Source of the DNA: Candidatus Midichloria sp.
GTDB taxonomy: Bacteria > Pseudomonadota > Alphaproteobacteria > Rickettsiales > Midichloriaceae
Reading direction: 5' to 3'
DNA length: 64,000 bases
NCBI GenBank assembly: GCA_030060845.1
Contig: CP094379.1
Coordinates: 813,737 to 877,736 of the forward strand
Part shown: piece after piece, positions 9,715-20,049 of the stretch
How positions within the stretch are numbered: the stretch's first letter is position 1
How the letters are laid out: every line of letters starts with the position of its first letter
Position numbers and translations under genes: made by a program
The notes under the pieces: generated by a model
Databases searched by the model: none
What the model was told of the DNA's origin: nothing
What the model saw: the letters and a program-made list of their open reading frames with translations, nothing else

Positions 9715-10713
9715 TTACACAGGCTTAAAGCCGGTAATGAAGACTACAGAAGCAACTAAAACAACCCAGAAGAGAGTTAAGGGTAATAATACTTTCCACC
9801 CCAGCCTCATTAGTTGGTCGTAACGGTAACGTGGTAAAGACGCTCTAACCCAAATAAATACAAATAAACAAAATAAAATTTTTAAAATAAACCAGATTAT
9901 CCCTGGGATAAAACTTAAATAAGACAATTCAAAAGGAGGGAACCACCCGCCTAAAAATAAAATAGTTGCGGTTAAAGACATTAATATCATGTTTGCGTAT
10001 TCTCCTAAGAAGAAAAGAGCAAATCCAGTTGAAGAATATTCAACATTGTAGCCTGCTACTAGTTCTGATTCAGCTTCTGGTAGATCAAATGGATGTCTAT
10101 TTGTTTCTGCAAGTATAGAAATGAAAAAAACCACGAACATGGGTAAAAGGAGCAATTGTAGATAAAGTGGCATAGCTTGCTGCACTAGTACTATTTGCTT
10201 TAAATTCATAGTTTGGGTTACAATAAGAACAGTAACTATACAAAGGCCAATAGACACTTCGTAAGATACCATCTGAGCGGCAGATCTGATAGCCCCTAAA
10301 AACGCATACCTGGAATTACTTGCCCAACCTGCAATAATGATGCCATAAACACCTAAAGATGATATAGCAAGAAGATAAAGTATTCCAACGTTTATATCTG
10401 CAATTACAAAATCTGAAATGGGAATCACTGCCCACCCTATCATTGCGAGAGTAAATGTGATAGTTGGAGCCATAAAGAACAACATTTTATCAGAATGAGA
10501 TGGTATAATAGGCTCTTTAAAGATTAATTTAACCGCATCAGCAATTGGCTGCAACAACCCAAAAGGTCCTGTAACATTTGGGCCAACCCTAAGCTGCATC
10601 CAACCAATTACCTTACGTTCCATTAAAGTAAGATAAGCCACAGATAAAATTAATGGTATTAGTAAAACTAGAATTTTTAGTAAGATGGTACTAATATCAA
10701 AAAATTCTATCAT
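9715..10713 (-). CDS. nuoH: NADH-quinone oxidoreductase subunit H (complex I)
   Basis: NuoH (ND1) is the membrane subunit at the interface of the quinone site and the peripheral arm of respiratory complex I. The 332-residue protein is full length with about eight membrane helices. Family signatures are [40 protein letters not shown] and, in the third cytoplasmic loop, [19 protein letters not shown]. It follows the aminopeptidase gene by 47 bases on the same strand. No other nuo gene is in the window, although nuoG and nuoI normally flank nuoH, so local order has been rearranged. The ATG at 10713 has no obvious alternative. Confidence 0.95.
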   Translation of the reverse strand: MIEFFDISTILLKILVLLIPLILSVAYLTLMERKVIGWMQLRVGPNVTGPFGLLQPIADAVKLIFKEPIIPSHSDKMLFFMAPTITFTLAMIGWAVIPISDFVIADINVGILYLLAISSLGVYGIIIAGWASNSRYAFLGAIRSAAQMVSYEVSIGLCIVTVLIVTQTMNLKQIVLVQQAMPLYLQLLLLPMFVVFFISILAETNRHPFDLPEAESELVAGYNVEYSSTGFALFFLGEYANMILMSLTATILFLGGWFPPFELSYLSFIPGIIWFILKILFCLFVFIWVRASLPRYRYDQLMRLGWKVLLPLTLFWVVLVASVVFITGFKPV

Positions 10714-10760
10714 ATAAGATTAACCTAAAAATCTACTTTTTTACTATACTAACTATATTT

Positions 10761-12503
10761 TCAGCAATAGCAAATGCTTTGCAATTGGTTTTTTTCTTCT
10801 ACATTTAAATGAGGGGACATTATCTCAAAAATTTTCAGGTTATAATTTTGTAACCATACTTTTTCTCTGTTATCGAGGAGCTCAAAATCTATCAAGTTAA
10901 GGGGTATTGGTACAAGTGTTAATGTTTCAAATTCTAAAAATCCTTTTACCTCAGACTCTCTAACTAGCATTAAATTTTCAATACGTATTCCATACTCACC
11001 TTCCTTATAATAACCTGGTTCGTTTGAAGTTATCATGCCTGTTTTTAAAGGAACAGAGCCAGACCTGCTTAATGTCTGCGGTCCTTCGTGTACAGATAAG
11101 AAATATCCAACACCATGTCCTGTACTATGACCATAGTCTAAGCCATGTTGCCATAGGTCAAGTCGTGCTAAAGAATCCAGCTGCGCTCCATTAGTGCTGA
11201 TTGGAAATTTTAACTGAGATAGCCTAATTAAACCCTTTAATACTAAGGTATAATCTCTTTTTTGTTCAATGGTTGGGATACCAAAGCAAAAAGTTCTTGT
11301 AACGTCAGTAGTGCCAAATCTATATTGCCCTCCAGAATCAAGTAAATATAAGTTATCTTTTGTAATAGTTTTGTTAGTTTTCTTGGTTGGCTTATAATGC
11401 ACAATAGCGCCATTTTCAGCAAATGCGGAAATTGTGGTAAAACTTAAATCTATAAAATTGTTTGCCATTTGCCTAAATTTTAAAAGCTTTTCAGCTGCGG
11501 ATATTTCAGTGACTTTGCCTATGTGAGCCTCAAGCCAACATATAAACTTACATAAGGCAAGACCATCCAAAAAGTGGGCTTGCCTTATATGCTCTAGTTC
11601 AACATTATTTTTACAAGCTTTCATCAATTCTATAATATCTTCCTTGATGATCATGCTAGCACCAGCGGTTTCTTTGAACCAATGAGATACCTCTTTACTA
11701 GATTGTACGATAGAACCTGGGATAATTAGTTCAATAAAGAGTTCTTTTATTTGTTTTAATTTGAGTATTTTTACTCCTTCTATTTTTTCAGTAACCGAAT
11801 CAGAAAAAAGATAAATATTGCCCTTTTTTTTAATGAGTAAGTAAGATAAAATTAAAGGTGAGTATTTTATATCAGAGCCTCTGATGTTGAGAAGCCAACA
11901 TATTGAGTCTAATTGAGTAACTAAGAGATAATCTACATTTTTATCTATTTTTAAAAGTAGCTGTTCTAATTTTTCTTCAGTTGATAATCCAGCCTCTTTT
12001 TTAGTTAATCTTAAGATTTTTTTAGATCCTAATTTTGGCTTATCTAACCAAATCAAATCTATTAAATTTTCTTTAACAGCCTGTAACTGAATATTTTTAT
12101 GCGAAAACACTTTTTGGTAATATTGTATACTGCTAATGCTTTCGATCATAGGATCATAACCCAATATACAGTAATTTTTAACTGCTTTGGTAATCTTTTT
12201 CCAGGATTCTTCATCTGCTATATCTAATATTTGATATTTATTTCCTAGTTGTTGTTTAGCTTGGAGGAGATATCTACTATCAGTTAAAAATAGCAATTTT
12301 TCTTCCTTAATAATTAGGAGCCCACTTGAGCCGGTAAAGCCAGTTAGCCATTCTAATCTTTGCAGAGGCTTAGGAGTGTATTCATTTCTAAACTCATCGT
12401 AACTTGGTACTATGTAACCATCAATATTATATTGCTTTAATAGATTTTTTACTTTGGTAATGCGGTCAAAGCTCTTCATTATTAATAACCTTACAGTAGC
12501 CAA
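10761..12503 (-). CDS. pepP: Xaa-Pro aminopeptidase, M24B family
   Basis: Cytoplasmic metallopeptidase removing N-terminal residues that precede proline. The frame is 580 codons. The better start is probably the internal Met 9 (MKSFDRITKVKNLLKQYNID), at 12479, because the first eight residues (MATVRLLI) look like upstream sequence. Two creatinase-like N-terminal domains (WLTGFTGSSGLLII near residue 52) precede the pita-bread catalytic domain. The five metal ligands are visible: Asp in LDSGG and TTDVTRTF, His in STGHGVGYF, Glu in SNEPGYY and in EFETLTLVP. The C-terminal extension after the last ligand is normal for this subgroup. It ends with TGA. nuoH lies 47 bases downstream. Confidence 0.92.
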   Translation of the reverse strand: MATVRLLIMKSFDRITKVKNLLKQYNIDGYIVPSYDEFRNEYTPKPLQRLEWLTGFTGSSGLLIIKEEKLLFLTDSRYLLQAKQQLGNKYQILDIADEESWKKITKAVKNYCILGYDPMIESISSIQYYQKVFSHKNIQLQAVKENLIDLIWLDKPKLGSKKILRLTKKEAGLSTEEKLEQLLLKIDKNVDYLLVTQLDSICWLLNIRGSDIKYSPLILSYLLIKKKGNIYLFSDSVTEKIEGVKILKLKQIKELFIELIIPGSIVQSSKEVSHWFKETAGASMIIKEDIIELMKACKNNVELEHIRQAHFLDGLALCKFICWLEAHIGKVTEISAAEKLLKFRQMANNFIDLSFTTISAFAENGAIVHYKPTKKTNKTITKDNLYLLDSGGQYRFGTTDVTRTFCFGIPTIEQKRDYTLVLKGLIRLSQLKFPISTNGAQLDSLARLDLWQHGLDYGHSTGHGVGYFLSVHEGPQTLSRSGSVPLKTGMITSNEPGYYKEGEYGIRIENLMLVRESEVKGFLEFETLTLVPIPLNLIDFELLDNREKVWLQNYNLKIFEIMSPHLNVEEKNQLQSICYC

Positions 12504-12639
12504 TATGAATATACCTTTATAATTACCTTAAAACTACTAATTAGACAAATGAGAAGTATTATTACCAAGAGATTAAATGCGATAGCATCTTCATCATCTC
12601 ACTTATCATCTTACAACCAGAATGCTCTGCCTCTGTAAT

Positions 12640-12990
12640 CTGAATACATACAACATCTTCTTTTCCCATTATAATAACTATATCTATTCTTAATATCCTC
12701 TTCTATTTTAAGGCGTATAAAATCAGCCATAATAAACCATTTTCGCTCCACATTTTAAATCTAGTATATATCAGGACCGTATTCTTTGGGGTAACCTCTC
12801 CAGAGTACTGATATGCTTAGTATCTTTAGTATCGTATGAAAACACTTTTATAAATAACTAATTTTTGGAGACCTGACTCCAATAGGTTCATATGCTTTCC
12901 TATTACTGCTAATATCTCTTTGTTAAATAGATCTTCTGATATTTGATATAGACGATCTGACATTTTTTCCTTTTTAAATGATAAATATGT
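12640..12990 (-). mobile_element. IS5-family transposase, N-terminal remnant
   Basis: Read leftward from about 12980, degraded frames give MSDRLYQISEDLFNKEIL, then a region matching the LRTGIPWRDLPKEYG box of IS5-type transposases (here SVLWRGYPKEYGP, one frame away), then YTRFKMWSENGLLWL. Those three boxes in that order are typical of the N-terminal half of IS5-group transposases. Stops and frameshifts interrupt it, the DDE catalytic core is absent, and no inverted repeats are visible. It probably marks a dead insertion between pepP and the broken methyltransferase gene. Confidence 0.6.
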
Positions 12991-13403
12991 CATAATCCTT
13001 TCTTGGTTTAACCTGGTTTATTAACAGCTCCTATTAATTCTACTATAGCTTGGTAATTTGAAATATCCTCTATATCTACATGATAAATGACATAGATAAT
13101 AATTTTTAAAATCTTTGTAAGGTGATAAATAAAAGTATAGAATGATGATCAGTAATCCAGAAAACTTTAATTTTCCTTCTCCTTAACACTTTGTGAGTTG
13201 GTATTAATCTTCTTCTCTCTCATTCTTCTTACATCTGGCAGAAATTATCTAGGGTATAAAATGTAAGTTATGATACATCTCTTCATGTTGAGTATATATT
13301 TCTTAAGCAAATCTATCTCAACACTTAGCTCCTTGCAAAACTCTCTCTCCTCAAACTTGCTACTCTCTTCTTATCCTAAATTCTGGCTTTTTGAGTCTTG
13401 TGA
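12991..13403. other. Intergenic debris without a recognisable gene
   Basis: About 410 bases with no sustained reading frame. Minus-strand fragments such as DIEDISNYQAIVELIGAVNK and DVRRMREKKINTNSQS look like ends of a decayed coding region, but I cannot assign them. No hairpin, tRNA or promoter stands out. Confidence 0.5.
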
Positions 13404-14139
13404 TCATGCTATTGCCGAGAGTGTAATGATATCGAAGGAGAGATTTAATCTGCTACTGCTACAATAATTTTGCCAATAATATTCGGAAGCAACTTTTAAA
13501 AAATTTTTTGAAATAGGAATTACTGGGCTCACTAAAAAATTACTAAAACCAATTTGCCGCAAATCTCTTAGCATTCTTAGCATATTTATTAGATTATCAT
13601 ACTGCAGCTTCACAGTTTCTGTATGAATCACAACCTGCCCAAAACCACTTTTATTAGCAAGATTAACTAATGATTCAGATTTAATCATCGGCATAATTAA
13701 AAGCTTCTCTTAATTCAAAGAGAGAATAATTCCCAATTATTGTGGCAATGAATAATCCACCTTTTTTTAATATTTTCTTATAGTTAGAAAAAGATAATGG
13801 AACATGATTAATAAAATGCAATGATAAGTTAGAGCATACTAAATTGAAGCTATTAGGTGCAAAGGGTAATGCTTCTTCTTCAGAATCATGAAAATTAGTC
13901 GTAGGCAGCGGAATTATAAATCCATGTTTTACGTTTTTTACAAGCCCACAAAAACTTTTGATAGACTGACCAAAATATCCATAAAGTAATAAATCGTTTG
14001 CTCTACTTGTGGAACGTAAGGTACAATCTAAAATAATCTCTGCACCAAGCTCATACAGAAAATCATTTATAATAAACTGTGTACGAAATCTTTCTAAATT
14101 CTTTTTTTGTTTAACTAAATCAAAAATTAATGGTTGCAC
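13404..14139 (-). pseudogene. BioC/NDUFAF5-like SAM-dependent methyltransferase, frameshifted and truncated
   Basis: Resembles the alphaproteobacterial methyltransferases related to mitochondrial NDUFAF5 and BioC. The first frame (14139-13681) has QKKNLERFRTQF, the loop EEEALPFAPNSFNLVCSNLS, LHFINHVPLSFSNYKKILKK and GGLFIATIIGNYSLFELREA, all characteristic. The frame breaks at NYADD and resumes one frame away as MPMIKSESLVNLANKSGFGQ, with YDNLINMLRMLRDLRQIG, the family C-terminal box. The end, near 13450, is cut short where unrelated debris begins. The N-terminal glycine-rich SAM loop is degenerate too (GAEIILDCTLRS). The next gene, comF, is also broken; it lies on the opposite strand. Confidence 0.75.
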
Positions 14140-14244
14140 TACTCCGTTATCGCGATAAAGATTTTATAATTTTTAAGACAATTTTTCTATAAGCTAAAAT
14201 ATAAAATGAAGTATGCAACATGGTTAATCAACACCTTTCACTCA

Positions 14245-14858
14245 TTAATTTTTGCTAAATACTGTATTATATGCAAGAAATCCGTTATTGAGTATAGCAC
14301 TTTATGCCATCATTGTTGGAACAAAATTACTTTTATTACAGGAGAAGCTTACAAGTTCTGCAAATAAACTGCAGATGGGGGATTTCTTGTATTACGAGTA
14401 TTGTAGCACATCCTGCTTTGAAAATAAAAAGATTTTCAAAACAATCCTAGTTACTTGTGTATACAATGAATCAATAGCAACAATAATACATCAGTTTAAG
14501 TATAAAGATAAGGCGCACTATATCAAAGTATTAGATAAATTTTATCAAATGCATTGCCTTATATAACCAATCTGCTATTATTGCTAAGCATGTAGCAAAT
14601 TGCTTAAATACAACATGTAAATATGATATTTTAGCAAGAATTAAAGATGCTCCGAAACAAATATTGCTTTCACAAAAAATGCGTTACTCTAATATTAGAG
14701 GAGTATTTCTAGTCAATGAGAAAAAAGTAAGTTCAGTGAAAAGTCTCAATATCCTATTAGTTGATGAAGTGATGACTACAGGTACCACTATCAGAGAATG
14801 TGCTGAAATTTTAAAAAAAGCAAAAACAAAATCTGTTTCTGCAATAAACTATTGCTAA
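14245..14858 (+). pseudogene. comF: comF-like phosphoribosyltransferase, broken
   Basis: ComF/GntX-type proteins have an N-terminal zinc ribbon and a C-terminal phosphoribosyltransferase fold. Here the zinc ribbon (KYCIICKKSVIEYSTLCHHC) is readable near 14256-14310 in one frame. IATIIHQFKYKDKAHY continues in a second frame (to 14566). MRYSNIRGVFLV and the PRPP-binding signature ILLVDEVMTTGTTI sit in a third frame (14664-14858). At least two frameshifts break it. The order (decayed methyltransferase, decayed comF, then groES) suggests neighbouring accessory genes lost in parallel. Confidence 0.72.
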
Positions 14859-14893
14859 AACTTAAAAAATTCATGATTTTTTTAAAACCATAT

Positions 14894-14921
14894 CTTGAAA
14901 GATAGATAATAATCACTATAT
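14894..14921 (+). promoter_or_regulatory. Sigma32-type heat-shock promoter for groES-groEL
   Basis: CTTGAAA at 14894-14900 matches the sigma32 -35 box exactly. After 13 bases CACTATAT at 14914-14921 is a plausible -10 box. It lies about 34 bases before the groES ATG. No CIRCE element is visible, which fits sigma32 (RpoH) control. Confidence 0.65.
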
Positions 14922-14954
14922 AAGGGTGTATCTAATATTAACAAGGTAACTAAT

Positions 14955-15248
14955 ATGTCAAAGAAAATCAGACCATTACACGACAAAATTTTAGTCGAAA
15001 GAGTGGAACAAGAAACAAAAACCGCAAGCGGTATTATAATTCCAGATACAGCTCAAGAAAAGCCTATGCAAGGTACTGTTATAGCAGTAGGTAATGGCAG
15101 ACGAGATGATGCAGGCAAACTTCATCAGTTAGATGTTAAAATTGGTGATAGAGTCTTATTTGCTAAGTGGGGTGGAACAGAAATTAAAATAGATGGAAAA
15201 GAATATTTGATTATGAAAGAATCAGATGTTTTAGCAATTATTGAATAA
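14955..15248 (+). CDS. groS: Co-chaperonin GroES
   Basis: GroES caps the GroEL folding chamber. The 97-residue protein has the complete family pattern: [20 protein letters not shown], the mobile loop [16 protein letters not shown], and [18 protein letters not shown]. An AAGG ribosome-binding site lies about 9 bases before the ATG. groEL begins 24 bases downstream in the same operon, and a sigma32-like promoter lies upstream. Confidence 0.98.
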   Translation: MSKKIRPLHDKILVERVEQETKTASGIIIPDTAQEKPMQGTVIAVGNGRRDDAGKLHQLDVKIGDRVLFAKWGGTEIKIDGKEYLIMKESDVLAIIE

Positions 15249-16919
<1,671 letters not shown>

Positions 16920-16976
16920 TTATAAAGTTCTCTAAATTTATATCAATCCCTTACACAAAAACCTCTTTAAAAATAG

Positions 16977-17004
16977 GCGCCTTAAAAGCCTTAAGGCGCT
17001 TTTT
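16977..17004 (+). terminator. Rho-independent terminator after groEL
   Basis: GCGCCTTAA (16977-16985) and its exact complement TTAAGGCGC (16991-16999) flank a 5-base loop and are followed by TTTTT. The stem is complementary on either strand, but the T run favours ending the groES-groEL transcript. Confidence 0.85.
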
Positions 17005-17293
17005 AATTTGCATAGCAGTTAAATATGTGATACGTTAACCCTCCTATAAATAATATAATAAAAAGTTTTGTTTTGGATATGAAAGTCTTATCATCATTAA
17101 AGTCCGCAAAAAAAAGAGATAAAAACTGTCGTGTTGTAATAAGAAAGGGCAGGATATATGTCATTAACAAAGCTAACCCTAAGTTTAAAGCTAAACAAGC
17201 ATAGGCTTGCATGGAAAGGAGTGAATGCTTATTTTCAAATTCATTCCTTAGTTGCTTTTTTTCTTCCAACCTAGTCTCATATACTGATGCCAT
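17003..17293 (-). CDS. Small hypothetical protein with two membrane segments
   Basis: A 96-residue frame with a polar N-terminus rich in charged residues ([20 protein letters not shown]). Two hydrophobic helices follow, about residues 32-55 ([17 protein letters not shown]) and 75-90 ([16 protein letters not shown]). An AGAGG-like ribosome-binding site lies 11 bases before the ATG. I do not recognise the family. The first 83 bases overlap the lipB coding frame head to head on the other strand, so either this protein or the lipB start shown may be shorter than drawn. The composition looks like a real small membrane protein rather than a chance frame, but the evidence is weak. Confidence 0.4.
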   Translation of the reverse strand: MASVYETRLEEKKQLRNEFENKHSLLSMQAYACLALNLGLALLMTYILPFLITTRQFLSLFFADFNDDKTFISKTKLFIILFIGGLTYHIFNCYAN

Positions 17294-17885
17294 TTTTTCA
17301 ATGACCTCTATTGTTGATCAAATCCTCAATAAGCAGCACAACAGTGTGCTTTGGTTTCTTGAGCATGATCATCTGTACACTGCTGGAGCCTCAGCAAATA
17401 GCTCTGATCTTATAATAAACCCTCAAGCCCCAATTTTCACAACAGATCGTGGCGGCAAATATACTTACCACGGCCCTGGGCAGCTAATAGTTTATATGAT
17501 GCTGAACTTAAAAGCTCTTTACCACAATCAGCTTGACATAAAAAAATTCGTGGCTGATGTATGTAAATGGCTAACAATCTCATTAGAAGAATTAGGCGTG
17601 GCCTGTATTGCTGATAAAGAAAATATAGGAATATGGTGCTTTGATAGAAATCAGAATAAAAAAAAGATAGTTTCAATTGGCTTTAAACTTAAAAAGTGGG
17701 TCACCTACCATGGAGTTGCTATCAATATTTCACCAGAATTATTACGGTTTAACTTTATTAAGCCTTGCGGTCTATCTTCACATTCAATATCTTCTTTAGA
17801 ATCCTTAGAATATAACATTAGTATTACTAAGTTGCACTCGATCTTAATAAAAAACTTTTTAATTATGTTTAATATTAACGATTAA
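17211..17885 (+). CDS. lipB: Octanoyl-ACP:protein N-octanoyltransferase LipB
   Basis: LipB moves octanoate from acyl carrier protein to lipoyl domains of 2-oxoacid dehydrogenases, the first step of lipoate assembly. Signatures are SVLWFLEHDHLYTAGASA, RGGKYTYHGPGQLIVYMML, the catalytic Lys region SIGFKLKKWVTYHGVAINI and the catalytic Cys in IKPCGLSSHS. A shorter start at 17301 is possible. However, residues upstream of it ([18 protein letters not shown]) still match the usual LipB N-terminus, so the longer start is preferred. That places the 5' end antisense to the small membrane-protein frame. Length, 224 residues, is normal. metK follows 46 bases on. Confidence 0.9.
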   Translation: MERSECLFSNSFLSCFFSSNLVSYTDAIFSMTSIVDQILNKQHNSVLWFLEHDHLYTAGASANSSDLIINPQAPIFTTDRGGKYTYHGPGQLIVYMMLNLKALYHNQLDIKKFVADVCKWLTISLEELGVACIADKENIGIWCFDRNQNKKKIVSIGFKLKKWVTYHGVAINISPELLRFNFIKPCGLSSHSISSLESLEYNISITKLHSILIKNFLIMFNIND

Positions 17886-17931
17886 AATGGTATTAATGCA
17901 GTTTAGTGCTAAATCCATTAAATAAACTTCG

Positions 17932-19062
17932 ATGAGTTTCAGGTTATTTTCCTCAGAATCAGTTTCAGAAGGACATCCAGACAAGATTGCTGACCAAGTT
18001 TCCGATGCTATACTAGACTCAATCATTGCACTAGATCATAACGCACGGGTTGCCTGTGAAGTGTTAGTAAAAAATAGTATAATTTTAGTAGCTGGAGAAA
18101 TTACAACCACTGCTTGGATTAATATAGAAAAAATTGTAAAAAACGTCATTGCAAGTATTGGTTACAATGACCCAGAATTAGAATTTAATGCACATAGCTG
18201 TGCTCCAATTTCTGCCATAGGGCAACAATCGCATGATATTGCATTAGGCGTTAACGCTAAACTAGATAAAGAACTAGGCGCTGGTGATCAGGGTATGATG
18301 TTTGGTTTTGCATGTAACGAAACAGAAGCATTAATGCCGTTACCAATATATTATGCTCATCAATTAATGAAAAGACAGGCTGAAGTGAGACACAAAAGAA
18401 TCTTACCATGGCTTAGGCCAGATGCTAAAACTCAAATCACCGCAAAATATGACAATGCTCAACCAATCTCTATAGAAACTATAGTATTTTCAACTCAACA
18501 TACGCCAGGGATATCCCATAAACAAATAACTGAAGGAGTCATAGAAGAAATAATCAAACCAGTAGTACCTGAGTATTTATTACATAAAGATACTAAATTT
18601 TTAATCAATCCAACAGGATGTTTTATTATTGGTGGCCCAGTTGCAGATTGTGGTTTAACTGGAAGAAAAATTATTGTTGATACCTATGGCGGCGCTGCAA
18701 GGCATGGAGGTGGTGCCTTCTCCGGTAAAGACCCAACAAAAGTTGATAGATCAGCAGCATATATGGCAAGACATGTGGCAAAAAATATTGTAGCTGCAGG
18801 TCTTGCATCTAGTTGTGAAATACAAGTTGCTTATGCAATTGGTATTACCGAACCTGTTGCAATATATGTAAACTGCTTCAACACTAATAAAATCCCCGAA
18901 AAAGAAATTCTGCAGTTAATTAAGGAAAAATTTGATTTTAGGCCTGCACAAATTATAGATTATTTAAAATTAAGACGTCCTATATATAGAGCTACAGCTA
19001 ATTATGGGCATTTTGGTAGGAGTGGCTTTACCTGGGAAGATTGGAGTGATGTTTTAGCTTAA
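17932..19062 (+). CDS. metK: S-adenosylmethionine synthetase
   Basis: MetK makes S-adenosylmethionine from methionine and ATP. All 376 residues appear intact: [20 protein letters not shown] at the N-terminus, [15 protein letters not shown] in the ATP site, [20 protein letters not shown], the glycine-rich [20 protein letters not shown], and the closing [13 protein letters not shown]. No internal stop or frameshift is seen. This is notable because metK is decayed in several Rickettsia species, which import SAM instead. The lpxL-like gene follows 20 bases after its stop. Confidence 0.97.
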   Translation: MSFRLFSSESVSEGHPDKIADQVSDAILDSIIALDHNARVACEVLVKNSIILVAGEITTTAWINIEKIVKNVIASIGYNDPELEFNAHSCAPISAIGQQSHDIALGVNAKLDKELGAGDQGMMFGFACNETEALMPLPIYYAHQLMKRQAEVRHKRILPWLRPDAKTQITAKYDNAQPISIETIVFSTQHTPGISHKQITEGVIEEIIKPVVPEYLLHKDTKFLINPTGCFIIGGPVADCGLTGRKIIVDTYGGAARHGGGAFSGKDPTKVDRSAAYMARHVAKNIVAAGLASSCEIQVAYAIGITEPVAIYVNCFNTNKIPEKEILQLIKEKFDFRPAQIIDYLKLRRPIYRATANYGHFGRSGFTWEDWSDVLA

Positions 19063-19082
19063 GTAATTGTCGAGCATTAACG

Positions 19083-19936
19083 GTGAAAAAATTATTAAGA
19101 CCAATAAAATATTTCTTTCTGATAATCTTCTTGTTCCCATTTTTCTTGGGATTTGCTATATTTCCTTATAGACTTGCGTCCGCATTTGGTGGAAAACTTG
19201 CTGAACGTATTGGTAGCTTATTAAAATTACGAAATAATGTTGCTAGAAAAAACCTAAAAATTATAAACCCTAGTTTAAACGAAGATAAGATTGAAAAAAT
19301 TATTAAACAATCTTGGAATAATTTTGGTCGTATTACGGCAGAGCTAACAAATTTAAGATTTAGAAACACAAAAAATATAGGAAAGCCCGTTGGGGTGGCA
19401 GGCATTGCAAATCTTGAAAAAGCAATTACAGCTAACAAACCAATAATTTTTGTTTCAGCTCATTACAGCAATTGGGAAATGTTATCGCTATTTGCTAAAT
19501 TCCACCTGAATTTGCCTTTGCAAGTTGTCTACAAAAACCGCCCAATCTTCTGCTTTATTATTTCATAAAATTTTTAAGAAGGTTAAAAAACTCAAGTATC
19601 GAAAATGTGAACTCTATTAAAAATATTATTAATCTAATAAAGCAGAAAGGTTACCTAGGAATGATTATAGATCAAAAAGTTATAGGTGGTATTACTGTGC
19701 CATTTTTTGGTTTAGAATCTAAAACTTGCGTCATAGTACCTGCTAGAATTTACAGACTAAACCCTAGGCACACATTCAAGCTTGAATTCTTACCAAAGCT
19801 TAATTACCAAAAAACCGATAATGATAAAGAAGATGTAAAAAATATAACTACTTTAATAAATAAAGAATTTGAAAAGTGGATTAGAGAAAAACCTGAAGAA
19901 TGGCTATTATTTCATCGCAGATGGCTGAATGTTTAA
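19083..19936 (+). pseudogene. Lipid A late acyltransferase (LpxL/LpxM-like) with one frameshift
   Basis: Resembles the Kdo2-lipid A lauroyl/myristoyl acyltransferases. From a GTG start at 19083 the first 150 codons read KKLLRPIKYFFLIIFLFPF (membrane anchor). NNVARKNLKIINPSLNEDKI and the catalytic HX4E-type box PIIFVSAHYSNWEMLS follow. Near 19533 the frame slips: YKNRP runs into a stop in frame one, while LLLYYFIKFLRRLKN continues two frames away. The rest stays open, with GYLGMIIDQKVIGGITVPFFG, and ends at 19936 with EEWLLFHRRW, the family C-terminus. Only one lesion is seen, so this is a very recent loss, a sequencing error or a programmed slip. It lies upstream of an exporter, a common lpxL-msbA pairing. 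Confidence 0.78.
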
Positions 19937-20049
19937 TTATATCTAAAACAAATCAATAAAATTAAGTTGATTGTACATGAGCAAAGAATTATATAATACT
20001 AAGTCTTCAGTCTTCACATTTTATGGAGCTCATTGTTTTAGGGTAAAAA

